DNA of 64,000 bases, from positions 248,001-312,000 of the forward strand of contig JAEWZX010000030.1 in assembly GCA_023394965.1 (NCBI GenBank), in the 5' to 3' direction. Each line of letters starts with the position of its first letter. Within the stretch, counting starts at the first letter, position 1. The stretch is from Pseudomonadota bacterium. GTDB lineage: Bacteria > Pseudomonadota > Alphaproteobacteria > Sphingomonadales > Sphingomonadaceae. The translations under genes were made by a program, and so were the position numbers. The notes under the pieces are model-generated. The model made no database searches and was not told the origin of the DNA. It worked only from the letters and a program-made list of their open reading frames with translations. Positions 1 through 11,476 of this stretch are shown piece by piece.

Positions 1-371
1 CCAGAATTGAGCAGCCCCCGGCGGTGGTTGTCACGCAGGAAAACCTTGAGTTCACGCACCGACACCGATGCCCCCACGCGAACGGTTTCGGTCGCGGAAT
101 CGTATGACAGGGTTTTCAGCCCGCCTTCACGCATCATGATCGCGGTAACGCCGGGGACGATCTGCACCCCGTTATAGGAATGCGATTGCCCCACACAGCA
201 ATAGCGGCCTTTGCCGATGAGCGCGCCAATTTGCGCCTCGTCCTGCGGAATGCGCGCTTCGCATTCTGTTCGAAAGACATTGATCCACGACCGGATCCAG
301 CGCTTCCCCTCGGTCCCTGCAGTGCGAGCATCTACACGCCCCTGCGCAAAGCGCCGATATATCCGGATCAT
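1..371 (-). CDS. FAD-binding (PCMH-type) oxidoreductase, N-terminal part, cut by window edge
   Basis: Reads leftward off the window; 123 residues are visible from an ATG at 371 and no stop is reached. After about 60 residues it shows GQSHSYNGVQIVPG, the start of the FAD_binding_4 (PCMH/VAO-type) nucleotide site, followed by a beta-rich stretch (SYDSATETVRVGASVSVREL) in which the activation-function strand of sugar-lactone/aldonolactone oxidases normally lies. A flavin-dependent oxidase or dehydrogenase is the likely role; the substrate cannot be told because the C-terminal half is missing. Divergent from the SDR gene to its right, with about 150 bp between them that holds a palindrome. Confidence 0.7.
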   Translation of the reverse strand, partial: MIRIYRRFAQGRVDARTAGTEGKRWIRSWINVFRTECEARIPQDEAQIGALIGKGRYCCVGQSHSYNGVQIVPGVTAIMMREGGLKTLSYDSATETVRVGASVSVRELKVFLRDNHRRGLLNS

Positions 372-436
372 GGTTATTCCCCCAGCCTGCCCCTGAGACT
401 CGCTATAACCCGTCGCGCTCGCTCACGCGAGTACGG

Positions 437-455
437 GAACGGCACTGTACCGTTC
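437..455. promoter_or_regulatory. 19-bp interrupted palindrome, possible operator
   Basis: GAACGG and CCGTTC arms separated by 7 bases (CACTGTA), lying between two divergent genes, 67 bp before the SDR start. Size and spacing suit a TetR-type dimer site, but no regulator gene is adjacent, so this is only inferred. Confidence 0.3.
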
Positions 456-521
456 TGCAATAGCTGGAACTTCTGCGATGCCAGGCCGCTCTTGCAAGGA
501 CAACATCCACAAGGAATTTTC

Positions 522-1196
522 ATGAGCAAGACACTGCTTATCACTGGTGCTTCCAGCGGCATCGGTTCAGCCACCGCCCGCGCCGCTGCCGCCGACGGCT
601 GGAAGGTCGCTCTCCTCGCGCGCTCTACAGACAAGCTCGAAGAGCTTGTTGACGACATTGGAGATGACGTGGCGTTGGCACTGCCTTGCGACGTCACGGA
701 TCGCGCCGCCTTAACGCAGGCGGTGCAAGAAGCGGTCGCTCATTTCGGCGCACTCGGCGCGGTTTTCGCAAATGCCGGAAAGGGGGTATCAACCCCTGGT
801 GTCGAAACGGGCGACCCTGACGAATGGCATGAGATGATCCATCTCAATATCCTCGCTGTACTGACCACCGCTCACGCCACCCTGCCCCATCTGCGTAAAA
901 CACAAGGACAGTTCGTTGTCACCGGATCGAAGGCTGGCCGCGACCATCTTAAAGGATCGGTTTATGGCGCAACCAAATGGTTCGTACATGGCTTTGCCGG
1001 TAATCTGGCCGAAGAAATGCGCGAATGGGGTGGGCGTTGCACCGTCATCAGCCCTGGCATGGTCGACACCCCCTTCTTCGATGAAGGGAAGCCGGGAAAG
1101 ATCCAGCCTGAAGATGTGGCAGGCGCAGTAATGTTCGCGCTGTCCCAGGCCCACACCGCGGCAGTGCGCGAAATTCACATCATGCCGAACGACTAG
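522..1196 (+). CDS. SDR family NAD(P)-dependent oxidoreductase
   Basis: A 224-residue classical short-chain dehydrogenase. The nucleotide motif TGASSGIG is at residues 8-15, the NAG-type strand (ANAGKG) near 84, and the catalytic YxxxK is Y148/K152 (SVYGATK). Length is at the low end of the family, with a short C-terminus ending in IHIMPND. The ATG at 522 follows AAGGAATTTTC; a longer open frame upstream has no SDR homology, so the later start was chosen. The substrate is not predictable. Its 3' end overlaps the convergent CinA-type gene by 17 bp. Confidence 0.88.
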   Translation: MSKTLLITGASSGIGSATARAAAADGWKVALLARSTDKLEELVDDIGDDVALALPCDVTDRAALTQAVQEAVAHFGALGAVFANAGKGVSTPGVETGDPDEWHEMIHLNILAVLTTAHATLPHLRKTQGQFVVTGSKAGRDHLKGSVYGATKWFVHGFAGNLAEEMREWGGRCTVISPGMVDTPFFDEGKPGKIQPEDVAGAVMFALSQAHTAAVREIHIMPND

Positions 1197-1677
1197 CCAG
1201 CACCTTTTCGGTAAATGACAGGGCGGCGCGCGCGAAGGCTTCCATATTGGCTATGCGCGCGTCACTGCCGGTGTGCATCATGCTCGTCCACTCGCCGTTG
1301 GGGCCAACAAGTGCCACGCAGCTTTGCCCGGCGGGTGCGCTGCTGGGATGGCTCGAACCGCCTACCGAACCGCTCTCTGCAAGCCCCCATTCAGAACCGA
1401 AATTATCGCGAATGGCGCGGGCTTGAAGCAAAGCATAACTTTCGGTCGCGCCGCGCATCCCGGCATAAGCATCGCGCGGAAGAGCGAACAGAACATCCCG
1501 GGCGCGGAAAGAATAGACCACCCCTCCCCCGACGAAGAAATCAAGCGCCCCCGGAACCGTCAGCAGCGATGCCGCAATCAGCCCACCAGTCGCCCCATCG
1601 GCCACGGCAATTTTCTCGCGCTGTGCGCGCAGCAGCCCGGCAATGCGCAAGGACTGTAGATGAGTGTCGGCCAGCAT
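1180..1677 (-). CDS. CinA-family nicotinamide-nucleotide amidohydrolase (PncC-like)
   Basis: 165 residues corresponding to the stand-alone CinA C-terminal domain: an N-terminal AESxTGG-like segment (VADGATGGLIAASLLTVPG), GGGVVYSF, and a C-terminal GPNGEW region. Characterised members deamidate NMN to nicotinate mononucleotide in pyridine nucleotide salvage. The canonical A-E-S-C-T-G-G is here A-D-G-A-T-G-G, so the Ser/Cys positions are changed and activity is not certain. The start codon directly abuts the ligA stop (TAA then ATG), which implies translational coupling behind ligA. Confidence 0.75.
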   Translation of the reverse strand: MLADTHLQSLRIAGLLRAQREKIAVADGATGGLIAASLLTVPGALDFFVGGGVVYSFRARDVLFALPRDAYAGMRGATESYALLQARAIRDNFGSEWGLAESGSVGGSSHPSSAPAGQSCVALVGPNGEWTSMMHTGSDARIANMEAFARAALSFTEKVLASRSA

Positions 1678-4073
<2,396 letters not shown>

Positions 4074-5738
4074 TTATACCCCCTCCAACAAGCGATCGGC
4101 CTGTGCCCTCGCCTCTGGCGTGACTTCGGCACCGCTCAGCATACGCGCTATTTCTTCCTTGCGACCGGGTTCGTCGAGCAAGGCCACGCTGGTCCTGGTG
4201 ACCGTGCCGTCGGAACTCTTGGCGATCATGTAATGCATGCGTCCACGGGCAGCCACTTGGGGGCTGTGGGTCACGGCGAGCAACTGTCCATCGGCAGACA
4301 GTCTTGCAAGCCGCTCGCCGATGGCGCTCGCCACCGCCCCGCCGACACCTCGGTCGATTTCGTCGAAGATCACCGTCGCCGCGCCGCCCTGCTCTGCCAG
4401 CGCGACCTTGAGCGCCAGAATGAAGCGGGAAAGCTCGCCGCCAGACGCGATCTTGTTCAAGGGCGCGAAATCGGCACCGGGATTGGTCGCAATCAGGAAT
4501 TCGACAGAATCCATTCCTGAAGCGCCCCATTTGTCCTCAGGCAGTTCGGCAACTGCGGTGCGGAATCGTGCAGCGTCCAGCTTGAGCGGGGCAAGCTCGC
4601 GCGCCACCGCTTCGTCGAGCTGCAAGGCTGCCGCCATACGGGTGGCGTGAAGAGCCTGGGCTTCTGTGCGGTAGCGGTTTCCCGCGTCTCTGGCGGCTGC
4701 TTCCAGCGCATCCAGTTGCGCCTCGCCACCTTCGATGCTGTCCAGTCGACTACGCATCTCGCGCATTCTGGCGGGCAGTTCGTCAACCTCGCAGCGATGC
4801 TTGCGAGCAAGAGCACGCAATTCGAACAGCCGCGTTTCTGCTGCATCCAGCGCAGCCGGATCGTGCACCAATGCCTCTGCCGCCGCCGCCAGCTTGTCCT
4901 CCGCCTCACCCGCTTCGATCACTGCCCGATCCAGAGCCGCCAGCGCTTCGGCGAGAAGCGGATGCTCTGTCGCGATCCGGTCGAGCCGCCGTGCCGCGAC
5001 GCGGAGACTTGCCAGCGGCGAATCCGATCCCTCCCACAGGTGGCGCAGCTCGTCGAGATCGCCCGATAGCTTTTCGCCCTTCTGCATGCTGGCACGCGTT
5101 TCGGCGAGACGGGCTTCTTCCCCTGCCTGCGGTTCGAGCGCCGTCAGTTCGGCAAGATGGGCGAGCAACAGATCCTGATCGGCTTTGGCCGTTTCCACCG
5201 CGCCACGCGCCTCTGCCAAAGCATCTTCCGTACTGCGCCATTGAGCCCAGGCTGCCGCCACGCGAGCGGTCTCACTATCGGCGAACCGATCGAGCAGAGC
5301 CCTGTGTCCACGTGGATTGACGAGCCCGCGATCATCGTGCTGGCCATGCAGTTCGACGAGGTATCCCGCCAGTTCGCGCAACAACCCGACACTGGCAGGC
5401 TGATCGTTGATGAATGCCTTGCTTTTCCCGTCTGCCTTGACCTGGCGGCGAACGATCAACGGTTCGCCATCCTCGATCTCGATATCTGCATCCTCGAGTC
5501 TTTCGGCAAGACCGCCGGGCAAGCTCTTGAATTCAAAGCTAGCGGAAACGCTGGCCTTATCCTCACCACTGCGCACCAGCCCACTGTCCGCGCGGTTACC
5601 GAGCACCAGCCCCAAGGCATCCAGCAGAATCGACTTGCCCGCCCCAGTCTCCCCGGTGAGCACACCCAAGCCACGCCCGAACGCAAGATCGAGCGCTTCG
5701 ATAAGCACAATATTGCGGATGGAAAGCCGGGTCAGCAT
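4074..5738 (-). CDS. recN: DNA repair protein RecN
   Basis: 554 residues, an SMC-like ATPase for double-strand break repair. Walker A is GETGAGKS at residues 29-36. A long Ala/Glu/Leu/Arg-rich coiled-coil middle follows, then the signature LSRFILALKVAL and Walker B VIFDEIDRGVGG, and the H-loop TVTHSPQVAARG. The ATG at 5738 is preceded by AGGAGGAGCTGGC, an excellent ribosome site, and removes an 8-residue extension. In many alphaproteobacteria bamD-recN-ligA are contiguous; here a diguanylate cyclase on the other strand separates bamD from recN. No clear alphaproteobacterial LexA box (GTTC-N7-GTTC) was found upstream. Confidence 0.96.
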   Translation of the reverse strand: MLTRLSIRNIVLIEALDLAFGRGLGVLTGETGAGKSILLDALGLVLGNRADSGLVRSGEDKASVSASFEFKSLPGGLAERLEDADIEIEDGEPLIVRRQVKADGKSKAFINDQPASVGLLRELAGYLVELHGQHDDRGLVNPRGHRALLDRFADSETARVAAAWAQWRSTEDALAEARGAVETAKADQDLLLAHLAELTALEPQAGEEARLAETRASMQKGEKLSGDLDELRHLWEGSDSPLASLRVAARRLDRIATEHPLLAEALAALDRAVIEAGEAEDKLAAAAEALVHDPAALDAAETRLFELRALARKHRCEVDELPARMREMRSRLDSIEGGEAQLDALEAAARDAGNRYRTEAQALHATRMAAALQLDEAVARELAPLKLDAARFRTAVAELPEDKWGASGMDSVEFLIATNPGADFAPLNKIASGGELSRFILALKVALAEQGGAATVIFDEIDRGVGGAVASAIGERLARLSADGQLLAVTHSPQVAARGRMHYMIAKSSDGTVTRTSVALLDEPGRKEEIARMLSGAEVTPEARAQADRLLEGV

Positions 5739-5859
5739 GCCAGCTCCTCCTAGCCGGTGCATCGGTGCGAGTCAGCAGTTGACGCGCGGCAATCGACACC
5801 CTTGCTTCCTGAGCGTGCCCGTATACGACCCATTAGCTTTTCGAACCTAGGGCAGACCT

Positions 5860-7023
5860 GTGTTTTTACGATCTATCTTCCAACAGCTTCTCGGCCCCGA
5901 TATCCCTTTACAAATGCGTGACGATTTTACCGTTCTCACCGCCGGTTATCTGCGCAGCCAGGCCAAGCTGATATTCATCGGGTTTATCCTCAGCCTGCCT
6001 ATGTCTGTGTACGGTGCGAGCCCTAGCACGGGTTCGTTTGTGGCCTATGGCTTGCCACTCGTCATACTGTGCATTGCGGCAGCAGCCCTTCTTACGCTGC
6101 CTCCGCCCATTGCCACACATAACAAGGCCGATCTGGCCCGCGCCGCTATAAACCGCATCTGGCTCATGTGTTTCCTTCTTTCTCTTGCAGGAGTGGTATG
6201 GGGCATCACCAGTTGGATTGTCGCGCCTGTCGAAACGCGGACCTATTATCCGGTTATCATGGCTATCGGGGGACTGACCGCCGGGTATTTCCTGACGGCA
6301 GTACGTGAAGTGGCCGTTACGGTCGTCCTCGTAACTCTGGTCCCGATCGCAGCCATGCTCGGAAACTCGGAAGCATTCATGGACCGGGTTATTGCTGCCA
6401 CACTTATCTTAGCTATCGTTTTCCAGCTGATTGTTATTTCCCGCCATCACCGACTATTGCTAGATTTGCTGGAGCAGCAATGCCTCTCCGATCAGCAGGC
6501 ACGGCATGATCCACTCACCGGCCTTGCCAACCGGCGCGCCTTGCTGGAGCATTTTTCATCCCTTGCCAGGCATTCGACGCATGTCCGGCTGATGATAATC
6601 GACATCGACAGGTTCAAGTCAGTGAACGACCGTCATGGGCATGATGTCGGTGACGAAGTGCTGCGTGCCTTCTCCCAACTGCTGGCTCATCACGCCCGGG
6701 AAGAAATTTCTGCAGCACGTATCGGCGGAGAAGAATTTGCACTACTAGGCAGTTCGAAAGTGCTGGACGCGGCCATTGCGCTGCAGCTTCTTGTTGAAAT
6801 CCGCAGCGCTCCAATGCCTCATGGCGAACAGGTCACGGCAAGCATCGGCGTGGCCGATGGAATTGCCGCCACTCCAGATGACTGGGATGATCTGTACGGC
6901 AAGGCGGATCACGCGCTCTATCGCGCGAAGAACGACGGACGCAACCGTGTCAGATCCTTTATCGCAGACGCCGACCCCATCTGCGCTGTCGATAAAAAGC
7001 CTGTGCGGACGCAGCAGGTCTGA
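5860..7023 (+). CDS. Membrane diguanylate cyclase (GGDEF)
   Basis: 387 residues. About six hydrophobic segments lie between residues 35 and 195, followed by a linker and a GGDEF domain starting near HDPLTGLANRRAL (217). The active site is GGEEF at 289-293, so it should make c-di-GMP from two GTP. The product-inhibition I-site (RxxD five residues upstream) is replaced by REEI at 280-283, so feedback inhibition is probably absent. The GTG start at 5860 keeps an LLGPDIP segment; ATG 5914 (MRDDF) is an alternative. It runs against bamD with only 5 bp between the stops, and is an insertion in the usual bamD-recN order. Confidence 0.92.
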   Translation: MFLRSIFQQLLGPDIPLQMRDDFTVLTAGYLRSQAKLIFIGFILSLPMSVYGASPSTGSFVAYGLPLVILCIAAAALLTLPPPIATHNKADLARAAINRIWLMCFLLSLAGVVWGITSWIVAPVETRTYYPVIMAIGGLTAGYFLTAVREVAVTVVLVTLVPIAAMLGNSEAFMDRVIAATLILAIVFQLIVISRHHRLLLDLLEQQCLSDQQARHDPLTGLANRRALLEHFSSLARHSTHVRLMIIDIDRFKSVNDRHGHDVGDEVLRAFSQLLAHHAREEISAARIGGEEFALLGSSKVLDAAIALQLLVEIRSAPMPHGEQVTASIGVADGIAATPDDWDDLYGKADHALYRAKNDGRNRVRSFIADADPICAVDKKPVRTQQV

Positions 7024-7028
7024 AGCAT

Positions 7029-7832
7029 TCAGCTCGGCGAAACGCCGGCCGCGTGATCCTGCACCAGATCATATGCCTTGTCGTACCATTCCGTGCCGGG
7101 GTAATTAGCACCCAACACAGCGGCATATTTCACGGCTTCATCGGGAATGCCTAGCGCCAGGCTGGTTTCGGTAAGGCGGAACAGCGCTTCCGGCGCGTGG
7201 CTCGTGGTCTGGTAATTATCCACAACGTTCTGAAAGCGAATCTGCGCCGCGATCCACCGGCCCGACCGTTCGTAATGGCGGCCAATTTCCATTTCCTTGC
7301 CTGCCAGGTGATCGCGCACGAGGTCGATCTTGAGGCGGGCGTCCGATGCGTAATCCGTGTTGGGGAAACGGCGATCGATTTCCTGCAGCGCTGTTAGCGC
7401 CTGTTCGGTCACCTTCTGGTCGCGCTGCACATCGCTGATTTGTTCGTAATAGCTAAGCGCGATCAGATAAAAGGCGTAAGGCGCATCCTTGTTACCAGGA
7501 TGAATCTGCAGGAACCGCTGCGCCGCCTGAATCGCCTTGTTGTAATCCTTTGCGACGTAATAGCTGAACGAACTCATCAACTGCGCACGCCGTGCCCAGG
7601 GTGAATAGGGATGCTGGCGTTCCACTTCGTCGAACAGTGCAGCAGCGAGAGTTGCCTGACCATTATCCAGACGTCGCTTGGCTTCGCCGTAGAGCGATTC
7701 CACATCGCGCGCGACATAGGCGGTATCGCGGGGACCGTTGCTGCGGCCAGCGCAAGCGGCAGTCAGAAGGGTCGCACCTGCAAGCGCGGCACCGAAAATG
7801 AGCTTGGTCGTGGAACGGGTGTGGTTCGTCAT
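7029..7832 (-). CDS. bamD: Outer membrane assembly lipoprotein BamD
   Basis: 267 residues. Signal peptide with lipobox LTAAC, lipidated Cys27, then TPR-like helical repeats (LYGEAKRRLDNG, AQRFLQIHPGNKDAPYAFY, RFPNTDYASDARLK). Part of the BAM complex that inserts beta-barrels, anchored on the periplasmic face of the outer membrane. The ATG at 7832 (MTNHTRSTTK) is chosen because it puts the lipobox at the normal depth; an in-frame extension to 7970 would bury it. The proB stop lies about 80 bp upstream. Confidence 0.93.
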   Translation of the reverse strand: MTNHTRSTTKLIFGAALAGATLLTAACAGRSNGPRDTAYVARDVESLYGEAKRRLDNGQATLAAALFDEVERQHPYSPWARRAQLMSSFSYYVAKDYNKAIQAAQRFLQIHPGNKDAPYAFYLIALSYYEQISDVQRDQKVTEQALTALQEIDRRFPNTDYASDARLKIDLVRDHLAGKEMEIGRHYERSGRWIAAQIRFQNVVDNYQTTSHAPEALFRLTETSLALGIPDEAVKYAAVLGANYPGTEWYDKAYDLVQDHAAGVSPS

Positions 7833-7912
7833 GGGAAGCAGCCTATAGCCACCGTCCCCATGAACGCCAAGTGAAGTTAGCAACCCTGTCCCCCGACAGC
7901 GCGCACTCACTC

Positions 7913-9082
7913 TCACCCAACCGCTGGCTGCTCCCAACCCCGCTGCGCAATTTCCTCTGGCGCATCCCACAGCAGGTGCCGGTTCTCCAGCATCACCAGG
8001 TTAGCGCTACGGATGACTTCGCCCTTGGTACGATAGCCTAGTAGCTGTTCGGCCTGGGTGTCTGGATTGTTCGTCAGAACGCGGAGTTCTTCCGATGTGA
8101 AATCGCTCAGGCCGCGTGCTCGCTCGATACCCTTGCAATCATAGATATGCAGCACATCGCCACGGGTGAAATCGCCGGTCATCGAAATGATATCCTGTCG
8201 GCGAATCGGACGATCACCGCTCAGACCGGCGGCAATCGCGTCTGAAATCACAATACTGCCTGCCATCTGCAGGCGATTGGCGATCCAGCTGTCCCAACCT
8301 GACAGCGGGTTGGGATGCGGCAAAATTTTGGTCGATCTGCGCGAACCGTCGAGCACTTCTGAGACCGGATGATCGGCCTCCCCCTGAGCAATCCAGGTGG
8401 TGACGCCTGCTTCCTGCGCCATATTGGCGGCCAGAAGTTTGGTCTCCATCCCGCCCGTACCAAGTGTGCTCTTACCCTTGGTGGCATCCATATACATACC
8501 GACATCTTCCACCTCGGGCACAAATTGCGCTTCGGGATCGTCGGGATTACGATCGTACAGTCCGTCGACTCCGGTAAGGATGACAAAATCGTCCGCCCCG
8601 ACCATCTGCGCGACTTTCGCCGCCAGCCGATCGTTGTCGCCAACGCGGATTTCCTCAGTCGTAATCGAATCGTTTTCATTGACGATTGGCACGACATTGG
8701 ATTCAAGCAGACGGTGCACGGTGTTGCGCGTGTTGAGGAAGCGGCGATGATCTTCGAAGTCACCCAGCGTCAGCAGGACCTGTGCGATATCGAAACCGAA
8801 TTCATGCCCGACCTGTTTGTACGCATTCAACAACAGCGGCATGCCACATGCGGCAGCGGCCTGCTTGTCGGAAACACCAGCGCTTTCGGGCGTTTCGCCG
8901 ATGATACGGAGGCCCAAAGCCACCGATCCGGAGGAACAAAGAATGACATTGGTGCCCTGCGCCCGCAAATGTGCGATGTCTTCCAGCAACCGCTGGAGGA
9001 AACCATAACGCGGAGTAAGAAGTTCCTGATTGGCGAGGAGTGCCGAACCGATTTTGACGACGATAGTTGGTTTGTGTGTCAT
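7913..9082 (-). CDS. proB: Glutamate 5-kinase ProB
   Basis: 389 residues: an amino-acid kinase domain (VVKIGSALL at the N-terminus, CSSGSVALG, NENDSITTEEIRVGDND, GTGGMETKLLAA) followed by a C-terminal PUA domain. Catalyses ATP-dependent phosphorylation of glutamate, the first and proline-inhibited step of proline synthesis. The ATG at 9082 follows TTGGAAAT; a 22-residue upstream extension is encoded by AT-rich spacer and was rejected. Divergent from proC-proA, so the three proline genes sit back to back around one control region. Confidence 0.96.
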   Translation of the reverse strand: MTHKPTIVVKIGSALLANQELLTPRYGFLQRLLEDIAHLRAQGTNVILCSSGSVALGLRIIGETPESAGVSDKQAAAACGMPLLLNAYKQVGHEFGFDIAQVLLTLGDFEDHRRFLNTRNTVHRLLESNVVPIVNENDSITTEEIRVGDNDRLAAKVAQMVGADDFVILTGVDGLYDRNPDDPEAQFVPEVEDVGMYMDATKGKSTLGTGGMETKLLAANMAQEAGVTTWIAQGEADHPVSEVLDGSRRSTKILPHPNPLSGWDSWIANRLQMAGSIVISDAIAAGLSGDRPIRRQDIISMTGDFTRGDVLHIYDCKGIERARGLSDFTSEELRVLTNNPDTQAEQLLGYRTKGEVIRSANLVMLENRHLLWDAPEEIAQRGWEQPAVG

Positions 9083-9305
9083 ATTTCCAAATATTACGCA
9101 GCCTTGAAATTTTATGAAAAGAATATAGATAGTGATTGTGCAGCGCACAACCGGCTTTTTTGAAAATATCGATATTTTATGAATAAATAGGTAACGTAAA
9201 GTGTTCGCTTGAGTACTTCAAAGCTTTTTATTCATACTTAAAGTACAGCAAAGATTTAATGAGAGCCCTAGCGCTCGGAAATGGATTTTAGACATTACAA
9301 AAACT
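9083..9305. promoter_or_regulatory. AT-rich divergent proB/proC control region with 16-bp palindrome
   Basis: 223 bp, visibly far more AT-rich than any other spacer in the window. It holds a perfect 16-bp palindrome AAAATATCGATATTTT at 9163-9178, roughly midway between proB and proC. It should contain both promoters, but no convincing -35/-10 pair can be fixed by eye. Confidence 0.5.
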
Positions 9306-10079
9306 GTGTGCATTGTCGGATGCGGAAAAATGGGTTCCGCTTTATTGTCCCAGTGGGTCAATGGCCCTGAAGCGATCACGGTTGTCGATCCGGCCGGCAG
9401 CGAAGTCCCGGATGACGTGTCGCTCGTTTCCGGCCGTGAAGATGTGGCGGACCAGCGATTCGATTGCATCGTCGCGGCGGTTAAGCCGCAGCTGATCGAC
9501 GATATTCTGGCGGACTACGCACCAAATTTGGCAGTGGGTGGGTATGTTCTGTCGATTGCGGCCGGATATTCCGCCCAGCGTCTCTCCCGCCTCATGGGCG
9601 ATGCCCCGGTTATCCGCACCATGCCCAACCTGCCCGCCGCCATCGGTCGCGGGGTTAGCGGTATCTGTCCCGGACCCCATGCCAGTGACGATAACATTGC
9701 CCACGCCCAGGATTTCATGAGCCGCGCAGGGACGACTGTCACGGTGGATAGCGAAGACAAACTCGACCGGGTGACCGCCGTTGCCGGATCGGGCCCGGGA
9801 TATGTTTTCGAAATTGCCCGCGCGTACGCCGAAGCGGCCATGAAACAGGGCTTCACCGAAGACGAGGCGCGGGACATGGTGCTCGGCACGATCGGCGGCG
9901 CAATCGCAATGGCCAGCGAACCAGGCGCCCCCAGCTTGGAAGACCTGCGCAATTCCGTCACGAGCAAAGCCGGGACGACCGCCGCGGGCCTCGACGCCCT
10001 CAACGGCGACGGTGGTCTTTCCACCCGCCTGCATGATACATTGCAGGCCGCATACGATCGGGCGGTCGAGCTGCGCTGA
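9306..10079 (+). CDS. proC: Pyrroline-5-carboxylate reductase ProC
   Basis: 257 residues from a GTG. Rossmann motif VGCGKMGSALL at the extreme N-terminus; VAAVKPQ; RTMPNLPAAIGRG; C-terminal substrate site VAGSGPGYVFE and SVTSKAGTTAAGLDAL. Reduces P5C to proline with NAD(P)H. The GTG leaves only three residues before VGCGKMG, shorter than usual. The same frame continues upstream through ATT ACA AAA ACT, and an ATT start at 9294 would give the expected M-T-K-T-V-C-I-V. Followed by proA after 45 bp, presumably one transcript. Confidence 0.94.
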   Translation: MCIVGCGKMGSALLSQWVNGPEAITVVDPAGSEVPDDVSLVSGREDVADQRFDCIVAAVKPQLIDDILADYAPNLAVGGYVLSIAAGYSAQRLSRLMGDAPVIRTMPNLPAAIGRGVSGICPGPHASDDNIAHAQDFMSRAGTTVTVDSEDKLDRVTAVAGSGPGYVFEIARAYAEAAMKQGFTEDEARDMVLGTIGGAIAMASEPGAPSLEDLRNSVTSKAGTTAAGLDALNGDGGLSTRLHDTLQAAYDRAVELR

Positions 10080-10124
10080 TATCCGGCGCCTCCCGTCCCG
10101 AACACACCAACAAGAGAGAGCTTG

Positions 10125-11390
10125 ATGAACGACCAGACACTTGATCCGCAAATTCACATCCATGAACTCGGCCAGCGCGCCCGCGCAGCTGCACGTGGCC
10201 TGCTTTGCGCCAGCACCGATGCCAAGAACACGGCGCTGCGCGAGGCCGCAAAGGCGCTGCGCGGCCGCAAGGACGAGCTGCTCGACGCCAATGGCGAAGA
10301 CGTAAAGAGCGTCGAAGGTAAAAAGCCCGACAGCTTTATCGACCGCCTCCGCCTTACCGATGACCGCATCGAAGGCATGGCCGGGGCGCTGGAAGAAATC
10401 GTCGAGCTGCCCGATCCCGTCGGCCGTGAACTGGCAACCTTCGAACGCCCCAACGGCCTCAGGATCGAACGCGTCGCCGTGCCCATCGGGGTGATCGGCA
10501 TGATCTACGAAAGCCGCCCCAATGTCGGTGCCGATGCCAGTGCGCTGTGCCTGAAATCGGGCAATGCAGTGATCCTGCGCGGTGGGAGCGAGAGCCGCCA
10601 TTCCACCCGCGTAATCGTTGAATGCATGCGCGCCGGGCTCAAGGCCGCGGGCCTGCCCGAAGATGCCGTACAGACCGTCGGCACGACCGATCGCAACGCG
10701 GTTGCCGCGCTGCTCAAGGCCGATGAATTCGTCGATCTGGTAATCCCGCGCGGCGGGCGCGGCCTTGTCGAACTGGTGCGCGATCAGGCGAGCGTGCCTA
10801 CGCTTCTCCACCTCGACGGGAATTGCCACAGTTATGTCCATTCCGCCGCCGATATCGACAAGGCGGTCACGGTCATCCGCAATGCCAAGCTGCGCCGCAC
10901 CGGCGTGTGCGGGGCGACCGAAAGCGTCGTGGTCGACCGTTCGGTGGCCGAAGCCTTCATCCCCAAATTCGCCGATGCCATGGCGGGCGATTGCGAATTG
11001 CGCGGCGATGCCGATGCGGTCGCCATCGACAGCCGGCTCAAGCAGGCGAGCGAGGAGGACTGGAACACCGAATATCTCGATCCGATCGCTTCGGTGAAGA
11101 TCGTCGACGGGCTGGACGAAGGCATCGCCTGGGTGGACGACCATTCCAGCCACCACACCGATGCCATCATCACCGAAGACGATGCCGCCGCGCGCCGGTT
11201 CATGACCGCGATCGACAGCGCCATCGTGATGCACAACGCCTCCACCCAGTTCGCCGATGGCGGTGAATTCGGCATGGGCGCGGAAATCGGCATTGCCACC
11301 GGCAAGATGCACGCCCGCGGCCCGGTGGGACTCGAGCAGTTGTGCAGCTTCAAATACCTCGTCCACGGGGATGGCCAGACCCGGCCGTAG
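10125..11390 (+). CDS. proA: Glutamate-5-semialdehyde dehydrogenase ProA
   Basis: 421 residues. Reduces gamma-glutamyl phosphate to the semialdehyde with NADPH, the second proline step. Seen: [25 protein letters not shown], and the catalytic-Cys stretch [10 protein letters not shown], plus the C-terminal [19 protein letters not shown]. The ATG at 10125 follows AAGAGAGAGCTTG; a TTG one codon earlier is unlikely. Codon use is richer in GC than proC next door. Confidence 0.97.
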   Translation: MNDQTLDPQIHIHELGQRARAAARGLLCASTDAKNTALREAAKALRGRKDELLDANGEDVKSVEGKKPDSFIDRLRLTDDRIEGMAGALEEIVELPDPVGRELATFERPNGLRIERVAVPIGVIGMIYESRPNVGADASALCLKSGNAVILRGGSESRHSTRVIVECMRAGLKAAGLPEDAVQTVGTTDRNAVAALLKADEFVDLVIPRGGRGLVELVRDQASVPTLLHLDGNCHSYVHSAADIDKAVTVIRNAKLRRTGVCGATESVVVDRSVAEAFIPKFADAMAGDCELRGDADAVAIDSRLKQASEEDWNTEYLDPIASVKIVDGLDEGIAWVDDHSSHHTDAIITEDDAAARRFMTAIDSAIVMHNASTQFADGGEFGMGAEIGIATGKMHARGPVGLEQLCSFKYLVHGDGQTRP

Positions 11391-11430
11391 GGTCTGCCTT
11401 CGGGCGAACCTATTTCGCTTTCCTACACGC

Positions 11431-11460
11431 AAGGGGCCGGGGCAATCTCCGGCCCTTTCG
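11431..11460 (+). terminator. Hairpin after proA
   Basis: AAGGGGCCGG pairs with CCGGCCCTTT (one G-T wobble) around an 8-base loop, followed by TTTC. Strong stem, short T tract; it lies 41 bp past the proA stop and just before the ribosome site of the next gene. Confidence 0.5.
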
Positions 11461-11476
11461 CATTGGAGAGCCCCTC

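Noticed and set aside
5739..5859. SOS (LexA) box before recN
   Set aside because: Only single GAAC/GTTC half-sites are visible; no GTTC-N7-GTTC pair.
9342..11432. A 696-codon open frame antisense to proC-proA
   Set aside because: Long antisense frames are expected in GC-rich genes with strong third-position bias; it mirrors proC and proA and has no family features.
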